DNA of 64,000 bases from Hahellaceae bacterium (GTDB lineage Bacteria; Pseudomonadota; Gammaproteobacteria; Pseudomonadales; Oleiphilaceae), in contig JADJWY010000024.1 in NCBI GenBank assembly GCA_016716085.1, positions 1 through 64,000 of the forward strand, given 5' to 3'. The notes beneath the pieces are model-generated. The model was not told where the DNA came from. It saw only the letters and a list, made by a program, of their open reading frames with translations, and ran no database searches. The position numbers and the translations under genes are program-made. Below, piece after piece: positions 9,513 to 17,372 of this stretch (position 1 is its first letter; each line of letters starts with the position of its first letter).

Positions 9513-10498
9513 GAAAGGAGTTTCTCAGGTGTCTTTCCGCTTTTGGTGCCAGCACGAGAAACCAGAACTGTTTCAATAAAGTCCTGATAATCCAGTCGAG
9601 CTGCAACCGTACCGCCTCGAACAACGCCGGTTAGCATCAGGGTCATTAATGCAAGCGCGCCGGTCTGCAGGAACATCAGCACCAGTATACCGAGAGCGAT
9701 GGAAAACCATCCGGGGGTTGAAAAACCTAATACTTTCAGCAGTGTTGCAATGATCGCACCGGTAATGGAGCCTGCCGCAATGGTGGCACAGGCGATACCC
9801 ACTCTAACCAGCACGTCTTCCGCAAATACCATCAGGCCTTTGAATCCGTGGAGCGCAAGCCCCACGAAATTCATTTTGGATTGCCCTGCATAGCGTGGGC
9901 CGCGGTCGAGGCTGCAGGTTTCTACCCGTAACTTGGACGCCAACACGGCGGCGGCAACATGAATGGTCAATTCTTGCATCGACACGAGGCGCTTAACTGC
10001 GGCGGGTTTCATGGCCATAAAATTGCCAAAGCTGATTGCTCGCCCGGTGAGGAGCTGAAAGAAATGCTTATAAACTACGTAAAATGCTTTGAATTTTAGC
10101 GTTTCAACGCGGCTGCGGCGCTGCGCAACCACAACGTCGACCTTGTCAGAGGCCAGTTGAGACAAGAGCGCTGAGATTGTTGACGGCAAGTCTTCGCCAT
10201 CGGAATCCATCACGATGACGCGGTCATCTTCGGACAGTATTTGTGAGGCATGTCCCAAACCAATTGAAATGGCGCGCTGGTGTCCCACATTACGGCGAAG
10301 TTTCAGTATTTCGCCTGACACGCCGGCCTGCTCAAGCGCAGAAATGGGGAGTGGTTGTCGGACGGAACCATCGTCCACGGCAATCACGTAGAGGCTTTGT
10401 GGAAACACTGCCGCCAATTCCTTAAACAGGCGGCTGCTGGCTTCCAGATCTTCGTAGACAGGGGTGACGACGATAAGGCGTGCAGCTGAGTTGCTCAT
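9509..10498 (-). CDS. GT2 polyprenyl-phosphate glycosyltransferase (GtrB/DPM1-like)
   Basis: 329 residues. The N-terminal GT-A domain has VVTPVYEDLE, the nucleotide-binding VDDGS and the metal-binding region MDSDGEDLP, and two membrane helices follow at about 225-300, the layout of GtrB/ArnC/DPM1-like enzymes. It would transfer a sugar from a nucleotide donor to undecaprenyl phosphate on the cytoplasmic face. It overlaps the UDP-glucuronate decarboxylase gene by 4 nt, which suggests, but does not prove, that the donor is UDP-xylose or a derivative. Confidence 0.85.
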   Translation of the reverse strand: MSNSAARLIVVTPVYEDLEASSRLFKELAAVFPQSLYVIAVDDGSVRQPLPISALEQAGVSGEILKLRRNVGHQRAISIGLGHASQILSEDDRVIVMDSDGEDLPSTISALLSQLASDKVDVVVAQRRSRVETLKFKAFYVVYKHFFQLLTGRAISFGNFMAMKPAAVKRLVSMQELTIHVAAAVLASKLRVETCSLDRGPRYAGQSKMNFVGLALHGFKGLMVFAEDVLVRVGIACATIAAGSITGAIIATLLKVLGFSTPGWFSIALGILVLMFLQTGALALMTLMLTGVVRGGTVAARLDYQDFIETVLVSRAGTKSGKTPEKLLS

Positions 10499-11448
10499 AC
10501 GGCGAGTAAAGTCCTGAAGTAGTCGATGGTTTGATCCAAACCGTCAGCGAGTTTAACGCGCGGCTCCCAGCCCAAGGCTGAGCGCGCGAGGCTGATATCC
10601 GGTTGACGTTGTCGGGGGTCATCTTGTGGCAGCGGCTCAAATATGAGCTGGGACTTACCGCCGACTTTGCTAAGCACTTGCTCAGCCAGCTCCCGAATGG
10701 TGAATTCGACCGGGTTGCCGACGTTGATCGGGCCTGTCACTTCTTTGGAGCTGTTCATCAGGCGAACCATGCCGTCGATCAAATCGTCAACATAACAGAA
10801 CGAGCGGGTCTGCTTTCCATCGCCATAGATGGTGATGTTCTCACCGCGCAGCGCTTGTACGATAAAATTACTGACGACGCGGCCATCATTGGGGTGCATG
10901 CGAGGGCCGTAAGTATTGAAAATACGGATCACCTTGATTTCCAGTTTGTGCTGGCGGTGATAATCAAAGAACAGGGTTTCTGCACAGCGCTTGCCTTCGT
11001 CGTAGCAGGAGCGGATGCCGATCGGATTCACATGTCCCCAGTAGCTTTCCTGCTGCGGGTGAACTTCGGGGTCACCATAGACTTCGCTGGTGGAGGCCTG
11101 CAAAATTTTTGCCCGCAGCCGTTTAGCCAGACCCAACATATTGATTGCACCGTGTACACTGGTCTTGGTGGTTTGTACCGGATCCCACTGGTAGTGGATG
11201 GGCGACGCAGGGCAGGCGAGGTTATAGATCTCGTCCACTTCCGTATAAAGCGGGAAGGTAACGTCATGCCGCATCATCTCAAAGTGCGGGTTGGCAAGCA
11301 GATGCAGGATGTTGTCTTTGGTGCCGCTATAAAAATTATCCACACACAGGACGTCGCAGCCCTCTTTCAAGAGGCGATCACATAAGTGTGAGCCCAGAAA
11401 GCCGGCGCCGCCGGTAACAAGGACTCTTTTTCGGTTGCTGATTCTCAT
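10495..11448 (-). CDS. UDP-glucuronic acid decarboxylase (UDP-xylose synthase)
   Basis: 317 residues, extended short-chain dehydrogenase fold. The NAD-binding GGAGFLGSHLCDRL lies near residues 14-27, TSEVYGDP carries the catalytic Thr, and SCYDEGKR contains the YxxxK pair. NPIGIRSCYDEGKRCAETL and NTYGPRM are characteristic of UXS enzymes, which oxidise UDP-glucuronate at C4, decarboxylate it and give UDP-xylose. It is the first gene of the leftward glycan operon; the 183-nt gap to the divergent FkbM gene must hold its promoter. Confidence 0.9.
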   Translation of the reverse strand: MRISNRKRVLVTGGAGFLGSHLCDRLLKEGCDVLCVDNFYSGTKDNILHLLANPHFEMMRHDVTFPLYTEVDEIYNLACPASPIHYQWDPVQTTKTSVHGAINMLGLAKRLRAKILQASTSEVYGDPEVHPQQESYWGHVNPIGIRSCYDEGKRCAETLFFDYHRQHKLEIKVIRIFNTYGPRMHPNDGRVVSNFIVQALRGENITIYGDGKQTRSFCYVDDLIDGMVRLMNSSKEVTGPINVGNPVEFTIRELAEQVLSKVGGKSQLIFEPLPQDDPRQRQPDISLARSALGWEPRVKLADGLDQTIDYFRTLLAV

Positions 11449-11631
11449 AGGCTGCTCTTTGCTATTTAGGGCTGCATGTCATATGGCGGGTATTCTAGAG
11501 AGAATGTAGTTGGGTGTCATTACTGCAGGGCTGAGGAAAACACTTAGGGTGGAAGTGGCTCGCGGTTGAGGACTACGACATAATGTGGAAGAAAGCCACT
11601 TAATACCTGTAATTATGAATATGAACCGACA

Positions 11632-12459
11632 ATGACATTCATCTCCTATGCCCAAAATTTTGAAGACGTCATCCTGTGGCGTACGCTAAAACTCTTCGGC
11701 CCTGGGCAATATATTGATGTAGGTGCAAACCACCCAGTCATCGATTCTGTCACGCTGTCGCTTTACCAGCGCGGCTGGCGGGGTATTAATGTGGAACCGG
11801 TTCCTCATTTTCATCAATTGTTGGTCGAGCAACGACCAGATGAAGTGAACTTATGCACCGCCGTCGGGCGGGACACCGGCACGCTGGCCTTCTATGAGAA
11901 TCAGAACACCGGGCTGTCGACGCTGGATAACAATGTGGCAGAGTTTCAACGTCAACAGGGCTATGCGTTCACGGAAAAAACCGTCATTACGATCAGTCTG
12001 GCAGATATCTGTGATCAATATCTCGACAAGGCCAAGCCATTTCATTTCCTGAAAATCGATGTCGAGGGTTTCGAGCAGCAGGTGATTGATGGAATGGATT
12101 TTCATCGGTGGCGCCCATGGCTCATCCTGATTGAAGCACCTTTTAATCGAACGCCGGACTGGGAAGCGGCTCTTCTCGATGCAGGCTATCAATTGGCCTA
12201 CAAGGATGGCTTGAATAATTTCTATTTGGCGCAAGAGCATCCGGAACTTAAACATCCCCTTTCGATGCCTCCGAATATTTTGGATGGTTTTGTATTATGC
12301 GAAGGGCATTCGCTCAGTGCGCCGATTAAAAATCCGATTGTTTCAACTTTACCGACGCGAGAGCCTATGCGCCAGGTTTCCACTAGACAGCTATTTCAAT
12401 TGCTGTTGAGTCGGTTGTTCGGTGCTGTGCGGTCCCTTGGGGGCGAAAAATTGCGTTGA
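11632..12459 (+). CDS. FkbM family methyltransferase
   Basis: 275 residues. The SAM-binding glycine loop is YIDVGANHP (about residues 26-34), followed by the acidic VEPVPHF at the end of the second strand; FLKIDVEGFE is the FkbM hallmark. Such enzymes O-methylate sugars or lipids. It is divergent from the glycan operon, so methylation of the surface polymer made there is a reasonable inference. It is followed 12 nt later by a small damaged membrane-protein gene. Confidence 0.87.
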   Translation: MTFISYAQNFEDVILWRTLKLFGPGQYIDVGANHPVIDSVTLSLYQRGWRGINVEPVPHFHQLLVEQRPDEVNLCTAVGRDTGTLAFYENQNTGLSTLDNNVAEFQRQQGYAFTEKTVITISLADICDQYLDKAKPFHFLKIDVEGFEQQVIDGMDFHRWRPWLILIEAPFNRTPDWEAALLDAGYQLAYKDGLNNFYLAQEHPELKHPLSMPPNILDGFVLCEGHSLSAPIKNPIVSTLPTREPMRQVSTRQLFQLLLSRLFGAVRSLGGEKLR

Positions 12460-12471
12460 AGAGAGGCTTTT

Positions 12472-12791
12472 GTGGAAGATGAAATCGAATCCCCGAGTAT
12501 CAACTGGCCGCTGCTGATCCGTATTATCTTGCTGATCTACCTGATATCGCTGCCAGCGTGCGTAACCGACGCGGGTCACTTTGGACCTGGTTTTTTCCAC
12601 TAATGATAGCCATTTTTTTGGTGCCACTTTTTTCGATCGGTACCCTGATCGATTGTTTTTCGGTCTGGTTGGGCATGGGGCAGAAAGGCGGCTTTCGCAA
12701 GCGTTGGCCGGTTGCGTTGCTATCAACCTTGCTCTGTCTGGGCTATGGTGCGATTGTCGTCGTTGCAATAATGGAAAGGGCGGGATCATGA
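12472..12791 (+). pseudogene. Small membrane protein, apparent frameshift
   Basis: A GTG at 12472 with a good GAGAGG site opens a frame with a hydrophobic helix (LLIRIILLIYLISLPA) that stops at about 12603. The overlapping frame from 12558 to 12791 encodes two strong helices (LMIAIFLVPLFSIGTLI and LLSTLLCLGYGAIVVVAI) and ends in an ATGA overlap with the GFA gene, which argues that it is really translated. The simplest view is one gene of about 105 codons with a frame change near 12500-12560, either a mutation or a sequencing error. If intact, the downstream frame alone could start at GTG 12558. Confidence 0.45.
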
Positions 12792-13165
12792 TTTACACAG
12801 GCGGTTGTCACTGCGGCGCAGTCAGGTTCGAGATCGACGCGCCTGAAGCGGTAGAAGTTGAGGAGTGTAACTGCTCGATTTGTGCCAAGGCCGGTTTTCT
12901 CCATCTGATCCTCCCCCTGAGATGTTTCACTTTGCTAAAAGGGGAAGAAAGTCTAACCACTTATACCTTCAATACCGGCGTTGCCAAGCACACGTTTTGC
13001 AAGGTCTGCGGCATTAAGCCCTTTTACACGCCCAGGTCCAACCCTGATGGCATTGACATCAATGTGCGCTGTCTGGACACCCCTCCGAAATCGATGACGG
13101 TTGTAACGTTTGACGGCCAAAACTGGGAACAGCATGCATCGCAGCTGGCGCATAAAAGCCGCTAA
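12788..13165 (+). CDS. GFA family (glutathione-dependent formaldehyde-activating-like) protein
   Basis: 125 residues. The GFA/CENP-V zinc fold is shown by CHCGAV near the start, CNCSICAKAG, and FCKVCGIKPFYTPRSNPDGI. These proteins bind one or two zincs; a few act on S-hydroxymethylglutathione, most are uncharacterised. I chose ATG 12788, which overlaps the stop of the preceding membrane-protein gene as ATGA; a longer in-frame extension to 12581 has no family similarity. Confidence 0.85.
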   Translation: MIYTGGCHCGAVRFEIDAPEAVEVEECNCSICAKAGFLHLILPLRCFTLLKGEESLTTYTFNTGVAKHTFCKVCGIKPFYTPRSNPDGIDINVRCLDTPPKSMTVVTFDGQNWEQHASQLAHKSR

Positions 13166-13337
13166 ACGCCCGCATCTCGGGCAAATTGTAGTGGAGACAT
13201 TTGGTGCGAAAATTGAGCGAAGCGAAAGCACAAGAGGGTGGGACGGAAAGGTGTCCCGTGTATGCGATACGGTTCGAATTTGACTGTGACTATAAATCAG
13301 GCGTAATCTTACTTTAGTCTTACTGGAGGCGTTTTAA

Positions 13338-13601
13338 ATGGATACCACCAAGCTTTCAAGCAAGGGTCAAGTGATAATACCTAAGTATATCAGAGATCTG
13401 CGCAATTGGAGTGCCGGCCTTGAGCTAGAAGTGATTGCACTCGGTGAAGGCATATTGCTTAAACCAAAAGCCATTTTCCCACATACTACACTCGAGGATG
13501 TTGCTGGTTGCCTCAACTATAGAGGAAAAGCAAAATCAGACGATGATATCGAAGCAGCCATGAAAAAGGCCGCGGTGGAGGCATGGAGTGGTCGCGGTTG
13601 A
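13338..13601 (+). CDS. AbrB/MazE-type antitoxin (VapB-like)
   Basis: 87 residues. The N-terminal MDTTKLSSKGQVIIPKYIR is the classic swapped-hairpin SpoVT/AbrB DNA-binding domain, followed by an acidic C-terminal tail expected to wrap around the toxin. It overlaps the PIN-domain gene by 14 nt, giving a type II toxin-antitoxin operon. A TACTGGAGGCG ribosome site lies just before ATG 13338. It should repress its own promoter in 13166-13337. Confidence 0.88.
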   Translation: MDTTKLSSKGQVIIPKYIRDLRNWSAGLELEVIALGEGILLKPKAIFPHTTLEDVAGCLNYRGKAKSDDDIEAAMKKAAVEAWSGRG

Positions 13602-13977
13602 CACAAATGTAATCGTTCGATTGCTCGTAAAAGACGACCAAAAGCAATACGAGAAAAGTAAAGCCGTTTTTACTTTGCCTCAAATATTCATTCCCGACAC
13701 GGTAATTCTAGAGACGGAGTGGGTGCTTCGCTATGCCTACGAATTTAGCCCCAACGAAATATGTATTGGGTTAAAAAAGCTGCTAGGGCTGGAAAATGTC
13801 AGAGTGTCGAATCAAACCGCTATCGCTGAAGCTATTAATTGGCATGAAGGCGGCCTTGATTTTTCTGACGCATTCCATCTGGCTTTAAGCCACGAGCATG
13901 AAACGATGAAAAGCTTCGACAATAATTTTGTCAAAAAGTCCAGAAACCTGTCTAAGTGCCGAGTGAAATTACCCTAA
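13588..13977 (+). CDS. PIN-domain ribonuclease toxin (VapC-like)
   Basis: 129 residues. PIN-domain acidic residues are visible in AVDTNVIVRLL (Asp near residue 5), LETEWVLRY and GLDFSDAFHLA, with a fourth position in SFDNNF. These coordinate magnesium for RNA cleavage; VapC toxins usually cut initiator tRNA or rRNA. The start is GTG 13588 inside the antitoxin gene, a coupled arrangement. Confidence 0.88.
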   Translation: MVAVDTNVIVRLLVKDDQKQYEKSKAVFTLPQIFIPDTVILETEWVLRYAYEFSPNEICIGLKKLLGLENVRVSNQTAIAEAINWHEGGLDFSDAFHLALSHEHETMKSFDNNFVKKSRNLSKCRVKLP

Positions 13978-13978
13978 C

Positions 13979-14380
13979 ATGGCTTTGAAGTGTTCTAACC
14001 CTGCATGGCGCATCATCTGCGTGTTGCTGCTTCTATCGGGAGTGGCCGCCTGCAGCTCGGTATCTATTACGGGTGAAGAGAGTGCGGGGGTATATGAGTC
14101 GGGTATTGCCTCGTTTTATGCGGACAGGCATCAAAACCACAAGACGGCCAGCGGCGAGCGCTATCAGCATCACTTAAACACGGCCGCGCATCGGACCCTG
14201 CCTTTTGGCACCTTCGTGAAAGTAACCAACCTCGATAATGGTAAAAGTGTCGTGGTTAAAATCAATGACCGTGGACCCTTTGTGGCTGGGCGGATTATTG
14301 ATTTGTCCAAGTCGGCATTTGGTCAGATCGGCGAGCTTTCCGAGGGTTTGCTGCGCGTTGAAATCGATCGGGTTGATTGA
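13979..14380 (+). CDS. RlpA-like septal lipoprotein (double-psi beta-barrel)
   Basis: 133 residues. A lipoprotein signal ends in the lipobox LSGVAAC (Cys at about 25). The mature part is almost only the RlpA double-psi barrel: GIASFYADRHQNHKTASGE, LPFGTFVKVTN and INDRGPFVAGRIIDLSKSAF. RlpA proteins bind, and in some species cleave, denuded peptidoglycan glycan at the septum. The usual C-terminal SPOR domain is absent, so septal targeting is not assured. It starts 1 nt after the toxin stop but has its own character. Confidence 0.85.
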   Translation: MALKCSNPAWRIICVLLLLSGVAACSSVSITGEESAGVYESGIASFYADRHQNHKTASGERYQHHLNTAAHRTLPFGTFVKVTNLDNGKSVVVKINDRGPFVAGRIIDLSKSAFGQIGELSEGLLRVEIDRVD

Positions 14381-14878
14381 TCTATCTGGCCAAAAGTGTG
14401 ACGAAAGTCGCGAAGTTGCTGCCTCTTTACTCCATTTGACGGATGAAACGCGCTTAGAGGGCGCATTAGCATGAAGCCTCTTCTTTCGGCATAGTCCAGA
14501 ATGGTCCATGAACAACGTATCGGCCTCCCTGTCTCTGGTTATGGGACTTACTTTCGCCAGTCCGACCACTTTGGTTCTGTCGACCTCAAAAGTGCAAGTC
14601 TCTACCGTCTGTGAAATGATTCCCCCCGGTTCTGATCCGACCCTGGAAGGATGCGTATCGAACCGCTATTACGTGTTCAATGATCCCCCAATGGCGAGAA
14701 AGAGCGATGCCTACACTCGGTGCCAGGGAGGGCGCCATTTTTTAGGTGGGCTTCAAACGTCACCAAGCCCTAATGTCTAAACTGTGGATTGGTTCGCTCA
14801 GATCATCCAAACCGACGATACTCTGACTGCGCCGCAGGACTATGATCGGTAAGCTAACCGATAACGTCAGGGAATGTA
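14381..14878. other. Intergenic stretch, no convincing gene
   Basis: About 500 nt between the RlpA-like gene and the CBM6 gene. An open frame at 14508-14780 lacks a ribosome site and any recognisable motif. A 6-bp inverted repeat (atcggt / accgat, 14845-14862) lies just before the next gene and may be a regulator site. I see no RNA gene. Confidence 0.5.
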
Positions 14879-16114
14879 ATGATCACGCTTCAACGTTCAC
14901 GTAAAACCATACTTTCACTCCTGGTGGCCGTTTTAGGCTCTGGGCTGAGCATCAGTTCATTTGCGTATAAAGCACAGCCGGTCAGCTTGCCCGGTACGAT
15001 AGAGGCCGAAAACTATGATATCGGCGGCTACTACGACTCAGATCGAGGCAACAATGGCAACGCCTACCGTGGTGATGATGTGGATATCGAACCCAGTACC
15101 CGTAATGGCTATAACGTCGGTTGGACAGAAGTGGGAGAGTGGCTGGAGTATCAGGTAACGGTACCCAAACGGGCCAGGTATCAATTGGCGTCCTTGGTTG
15201 CGTCTGAGTCGAGCGGTGGGGCCTTTAAAGTCAGTGTGGATGGCGCTGAACTTATTCGGCAGGAAGTGCCTTCGACGGGTGGCTGGCAGGGCTGGCAATG
15301 GGTGCGGAGCAATCTTACACTGCCCGCGGGTCAACACACCTTGCGTGTGACGACCACCCGTGCAGGCTATAACCTGAATGCGCTTAAATTTCGCCTTCTG
15401 GAGACTAACGATACTGTCTGCACGGCGCTTGCCATTACGCCTTATTTGCGTGTCAACAATGGCAACTGGCAGCAAACAGCCAGCGCGACGCTCAACGTCG
15501 GTGATGCTGTTACGTTTGGGCCTCAGCCGACTGGGAGTGGCTGGAGCTGGAGTGGATGCGGTACCAGCGGTGCAGCGCGTGAGCAAACCGTTAGCCCCTC
15601 CAGTAGCTGTCAGGCGACCGCAACCTATACCAACAGTTGCGGCCTTCAAACCCAACAGTCCTACAAATTGACTGTCGACAAGGGGGCGAACACCGGCGGT
15701 GGAAACGGAGCAACCGGAGGTACCTGGAACAAAGCGAATCTGACCTGGTATACCTCGTATCCCGATCCCGGCAGTGAAGAGTGTGTCGCGTACAATGGAT
15801 GCACCTGGGCGGGTCAGTTTGCCTTTGTCGATGGTAAGAAATCTGAGAGCTGGGTTAAAGACCACAATATCGCTGCCGTGCATGAGAAAGATGCCGGAAA
15901 GTATGCCAACAAGACGCTGCGTCTGAGACAGAATGGCCAAACGATTGACGTTGTGGTGTATGACATGTGCAGTGATTCTGACTGTGATAACTGCTGTACG
16001 CAAAATGCCCGTCAGAACGGCTTGAACTTTCTGATCGATATTGAAAGTTATACCAAAGGTCGCTTTGGTTCGGGCGAGGGCGTGGTCGAGTGGCAGTGTC
16101 TCGATTGTAAATAA
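14879..16114 (+). CDS. Secreted CBM6 plus double-psi-barrel (expansin-like) protein
   Basis: 411 residues. A Sec signal (about 1-30) is followed by a family 6 carbohydrate-binding module (about 36-172: GTIEAENYD, YNVGWTEVGEWLEYQV, AGYNLNALKF), a small Cys-containing Ig-like domain (about 177-268), a Gly-rich linker and a C-terminal Cys-rich domain (about 283-411). The last, with NLTWYTSYPD, CTWAGQFAF, VVVYDMCSDSDCDNCC and FLIDIES, resembles the double-psi barrel of expansins, loosenins and GH45 enzymes. It probably binds and loosens plant or algal polysaccharide outside the cell. No catalytic acid pair can be assigned with confidence. Confidence 0.7.
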   Translation: MITLQRSRKTILSLLVAVLGSGLSISSFAYKAQPVSLPGTIEAENYDIGGYYDSDRGNNGNAYRGDDVDIEPSTRNGYNVGWTEVGEWLEYQVTVPKRARYQLASLVASESSGGAFKVSVDGAELIRQEVPSTGGWQGWQWVRSNLTLPAGQHTLRVTTTRAGYNLNALKFRLLETNDTVCTALAITPYLRVNNGNWQQTASATLNVGDAVTFGPQPTGSGWSWSGCGTSGAAREQTVSPSSSCQATATYTNSCGLQTQQSYKLTVDKGANTGGGNGATGGTWNKANLTWYTSYPDPGSEECVAYNGCTWAGQFAFVDGKKSESWVKDHNIAAVHEKDAGKYANKTLRLRQNGQTIDVVVYDMCSDSDCDNCCTQNARQNGLNFLIDIESYTKGRFGSGEGVVEWQCLDCK

Positions 16115-16156
16115 TCTGTAGGCTACAATCGCACCTTTAAATCAGTTTGAAGGTGC
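16102..16156 (+). promoter_or_regulatory. Two adjoining hairpins, second one covering the fmdB-like ribosome site
   Basis: Hairpin one pairs cgattgta (16102-16109) with tacaatcg (16124-16131) and holds the stop codon of the CBM6 gene in its loop. Hairpin two pairs gcacctt (16131-16137) with aaggtgc (16150-16156), which contains the Shine-Dalgarno of the next gene (ATG 16162). The two share base 16131. No T-run follows, so they are not classic terminators; translational control or RNA stability is possible. Confidence 0.5.
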
Positions 16157-16161
16157 GTGCA

Positions 16162-16419
16162 ATGCCAACCTACGACTACCGTTGTGAAGCCAATCAACAG
16201 GTCTATGAAGTCAAACATTCCATGTCGGTGCTGCTCAATACATGGGGGGAATTGTGCGATGCCCGCGGGATGTGCACGGGGGATATCGCAGCGGATGCGC
16301 CGGTCACTCGTTTGATCAGTGGTGCAGGCGTTGTCAGAAGTTCCGCGCTTAAAAACCCGGAGATGCCCACGTGTATGTCGGGTGGTGGGTGTTCGGGGGG
16401 CGGTTGCGGTTTCAATTGA
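16162..16419 (+). CDS. FmdB-type zinc-ribbon protein
   Basis: 85 residues. It opens MPTYDYRCEANQQVYEVKHSM, the FmdB/CxxC_CXXC putative regulatory fold, though the second Cys of the usual CxxC is missing here (RCEAN). The tail is rich in Gly and Cys (CMSGGGCSGGGCGF). The ATG at 16162 has AAGGTG seven bases upstream; a TTG at 16147 would be inside the hairpin. Function unknown in this family outside a few regulators. Confidence 0.75.
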   Translation: MPTYDYRCEANQQVYEVKHSMSVLLNTWGELCDARGMCTGDIAADAPVTRLISGAGVVRSSALKNPEMPTCMSGGGCSGGGCGFN

Positions 16420-16446
16420 CGGGCAAGTTTGCTGGGATCGGGGCTT

Positions 16447-16839
16447 ATGGGCTCATTCGCGCTGCTTTTGGCCTTCTGGCTCGCCTTGGCGTCGGCAGAA
16501 ACACTCCACGGTATTCTGAGAGCGGCTTTATTGGTCCCTCGCGTAGGCAAAAAACGCGCGCTGAAAATTAGCATTGTAACAGGCTCTCTTCTCGCGTTCG
16601 GCGTTAGCACCTATTTTGTGCCTAAGTTCGGCACATCGAATACTTGGGACTTGCTGGGCCTCGGTCTGGCAACGTCGTTTTTCTTGGCAAGCTTTGATGT
16701 TGCGCTGGCCTATTGGGTTTTGCGACGCCCCCTCTTGCGTTGTTTCGAGGACTTCAATCCCGCAAGCGGAAATTATTTAAGTATTGGTCTTTTTTGTCTG
16801 GTGTTTTTTCCGCTGGTGGTGATGTGGCTTCAGGGCTGA
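16447..16839 (+). CDS. Small integral membrane protein of unknown function
   Basis: 130 residues with four hydrophobic helices (about 2-20, 45-65, 75-95, 108-128). ATG 16447 has GGGG five bases upstream; the in-frame TTG at 16429 has no better site. LASAETLHGILRAALLVPRVG is a notable amphipathic loop. Family not recognised. The end overlaps the convergent GNAT gene by 10 nt. Confidence 0.6.
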   Translation: MGSFALLLAFWLALASAETLHGILRAALLVPRVGKKRALKISIVTGSLLAFGVSTYFVPKFGTSNTWDLLGLGLATSFFLASFDVALAYWVLRRPLLRCFEDFNPASGNYLSIGLFCLVFFPLVVMWLQG

Positions 16840-17315
16840 GTGTCCTGTCTAAGATGCATATGTATCAGCGCAACCGGTTTTCCCTGCAGATCCTGGCGAG
16901 CTTCCACGGCATAGGGCACAAAGCCCAGACCTGCATACATCAGCATGGCCGGAGCGTTGAAGCCAAACACTGAAAGATGTGGTATGGCAGTGTAATTGTC
17001 CCGACAAACCCTGATCATGTGTTGGGTGAGCTGTCGGCCGATGCCGAGACCTCGGTACGCGCTGTCAACGATCACATTCCCGATAAACGCTGACTCTCCG
17101 GGTTTAACTTGATACAGATTGGCAAACGCGGCGATCTGGCCGTCTGTTTCGGCTACGGTAAAGTCGCTTCGCTTGGTATAAAGCGCATTCAGCTGGGCGA
17201 CGTCCCAGGGGAATTGTCCACTGGGATAGACGAGATATAACTCTGCCGGGCTTTTAGTCAGCGAGGCGATGCGCTCGAAGTCTGCAGGTGTTGCTGGGCG
17301 AATTTGAGTCAGCAT
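16830..17315 (-). CDS. GNAT family N-acetyltransferase
   Basis: 161 residues. The acetyl-CoA-binding motif A is visible as FIGNVIVDSAYRGLGIGRQL (R/QxxGxG/A as RGLGIG) and motif B as FGFNAPAMLMYAGLGFVPY. The substrate cannot be told. It is convergent with the membrane-protein gene and divergent from the propeller-like gene at 17373. Confidence 0.88.
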   Translation of the reverse strand: MLTQIRPATPADFERIASLTKSPAELYLVYPSGQFPWDVAQLNALYTKRSDFTVAETDGQIAAFANLYQVKPGESAFIGNVIVDSAYRGLGIGRQLTQHMIRVCRDNYTAIPHLSVFGFNAPAMLMYAGLGFVPYAVEARQDLQGKPVALIHMHLRQDTQP

Positions 17316-17372
17316 GGCGTGGTGGATGGTCTAAGCTAAAGATAATTAAACATTTTACGGTAGGACTTACGC

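Noticed and set aside
12581..12787. Upstream extension of the GFA gene
   Set aside because: The ATGA overlap at 12788 and family length give a better start, and the region codes for the membrane protein in another frame.
14508..14780. 90-codon open frame
   Set aside because: No ribosome site, no motif and no neighbour coupling; the other frames there look equally random.
15038..16003. 321-codon frame on the minus strand
   Set aside because: Mirror of the CBM6 gene, whose signal peptide and domains are clear on the plus strand.
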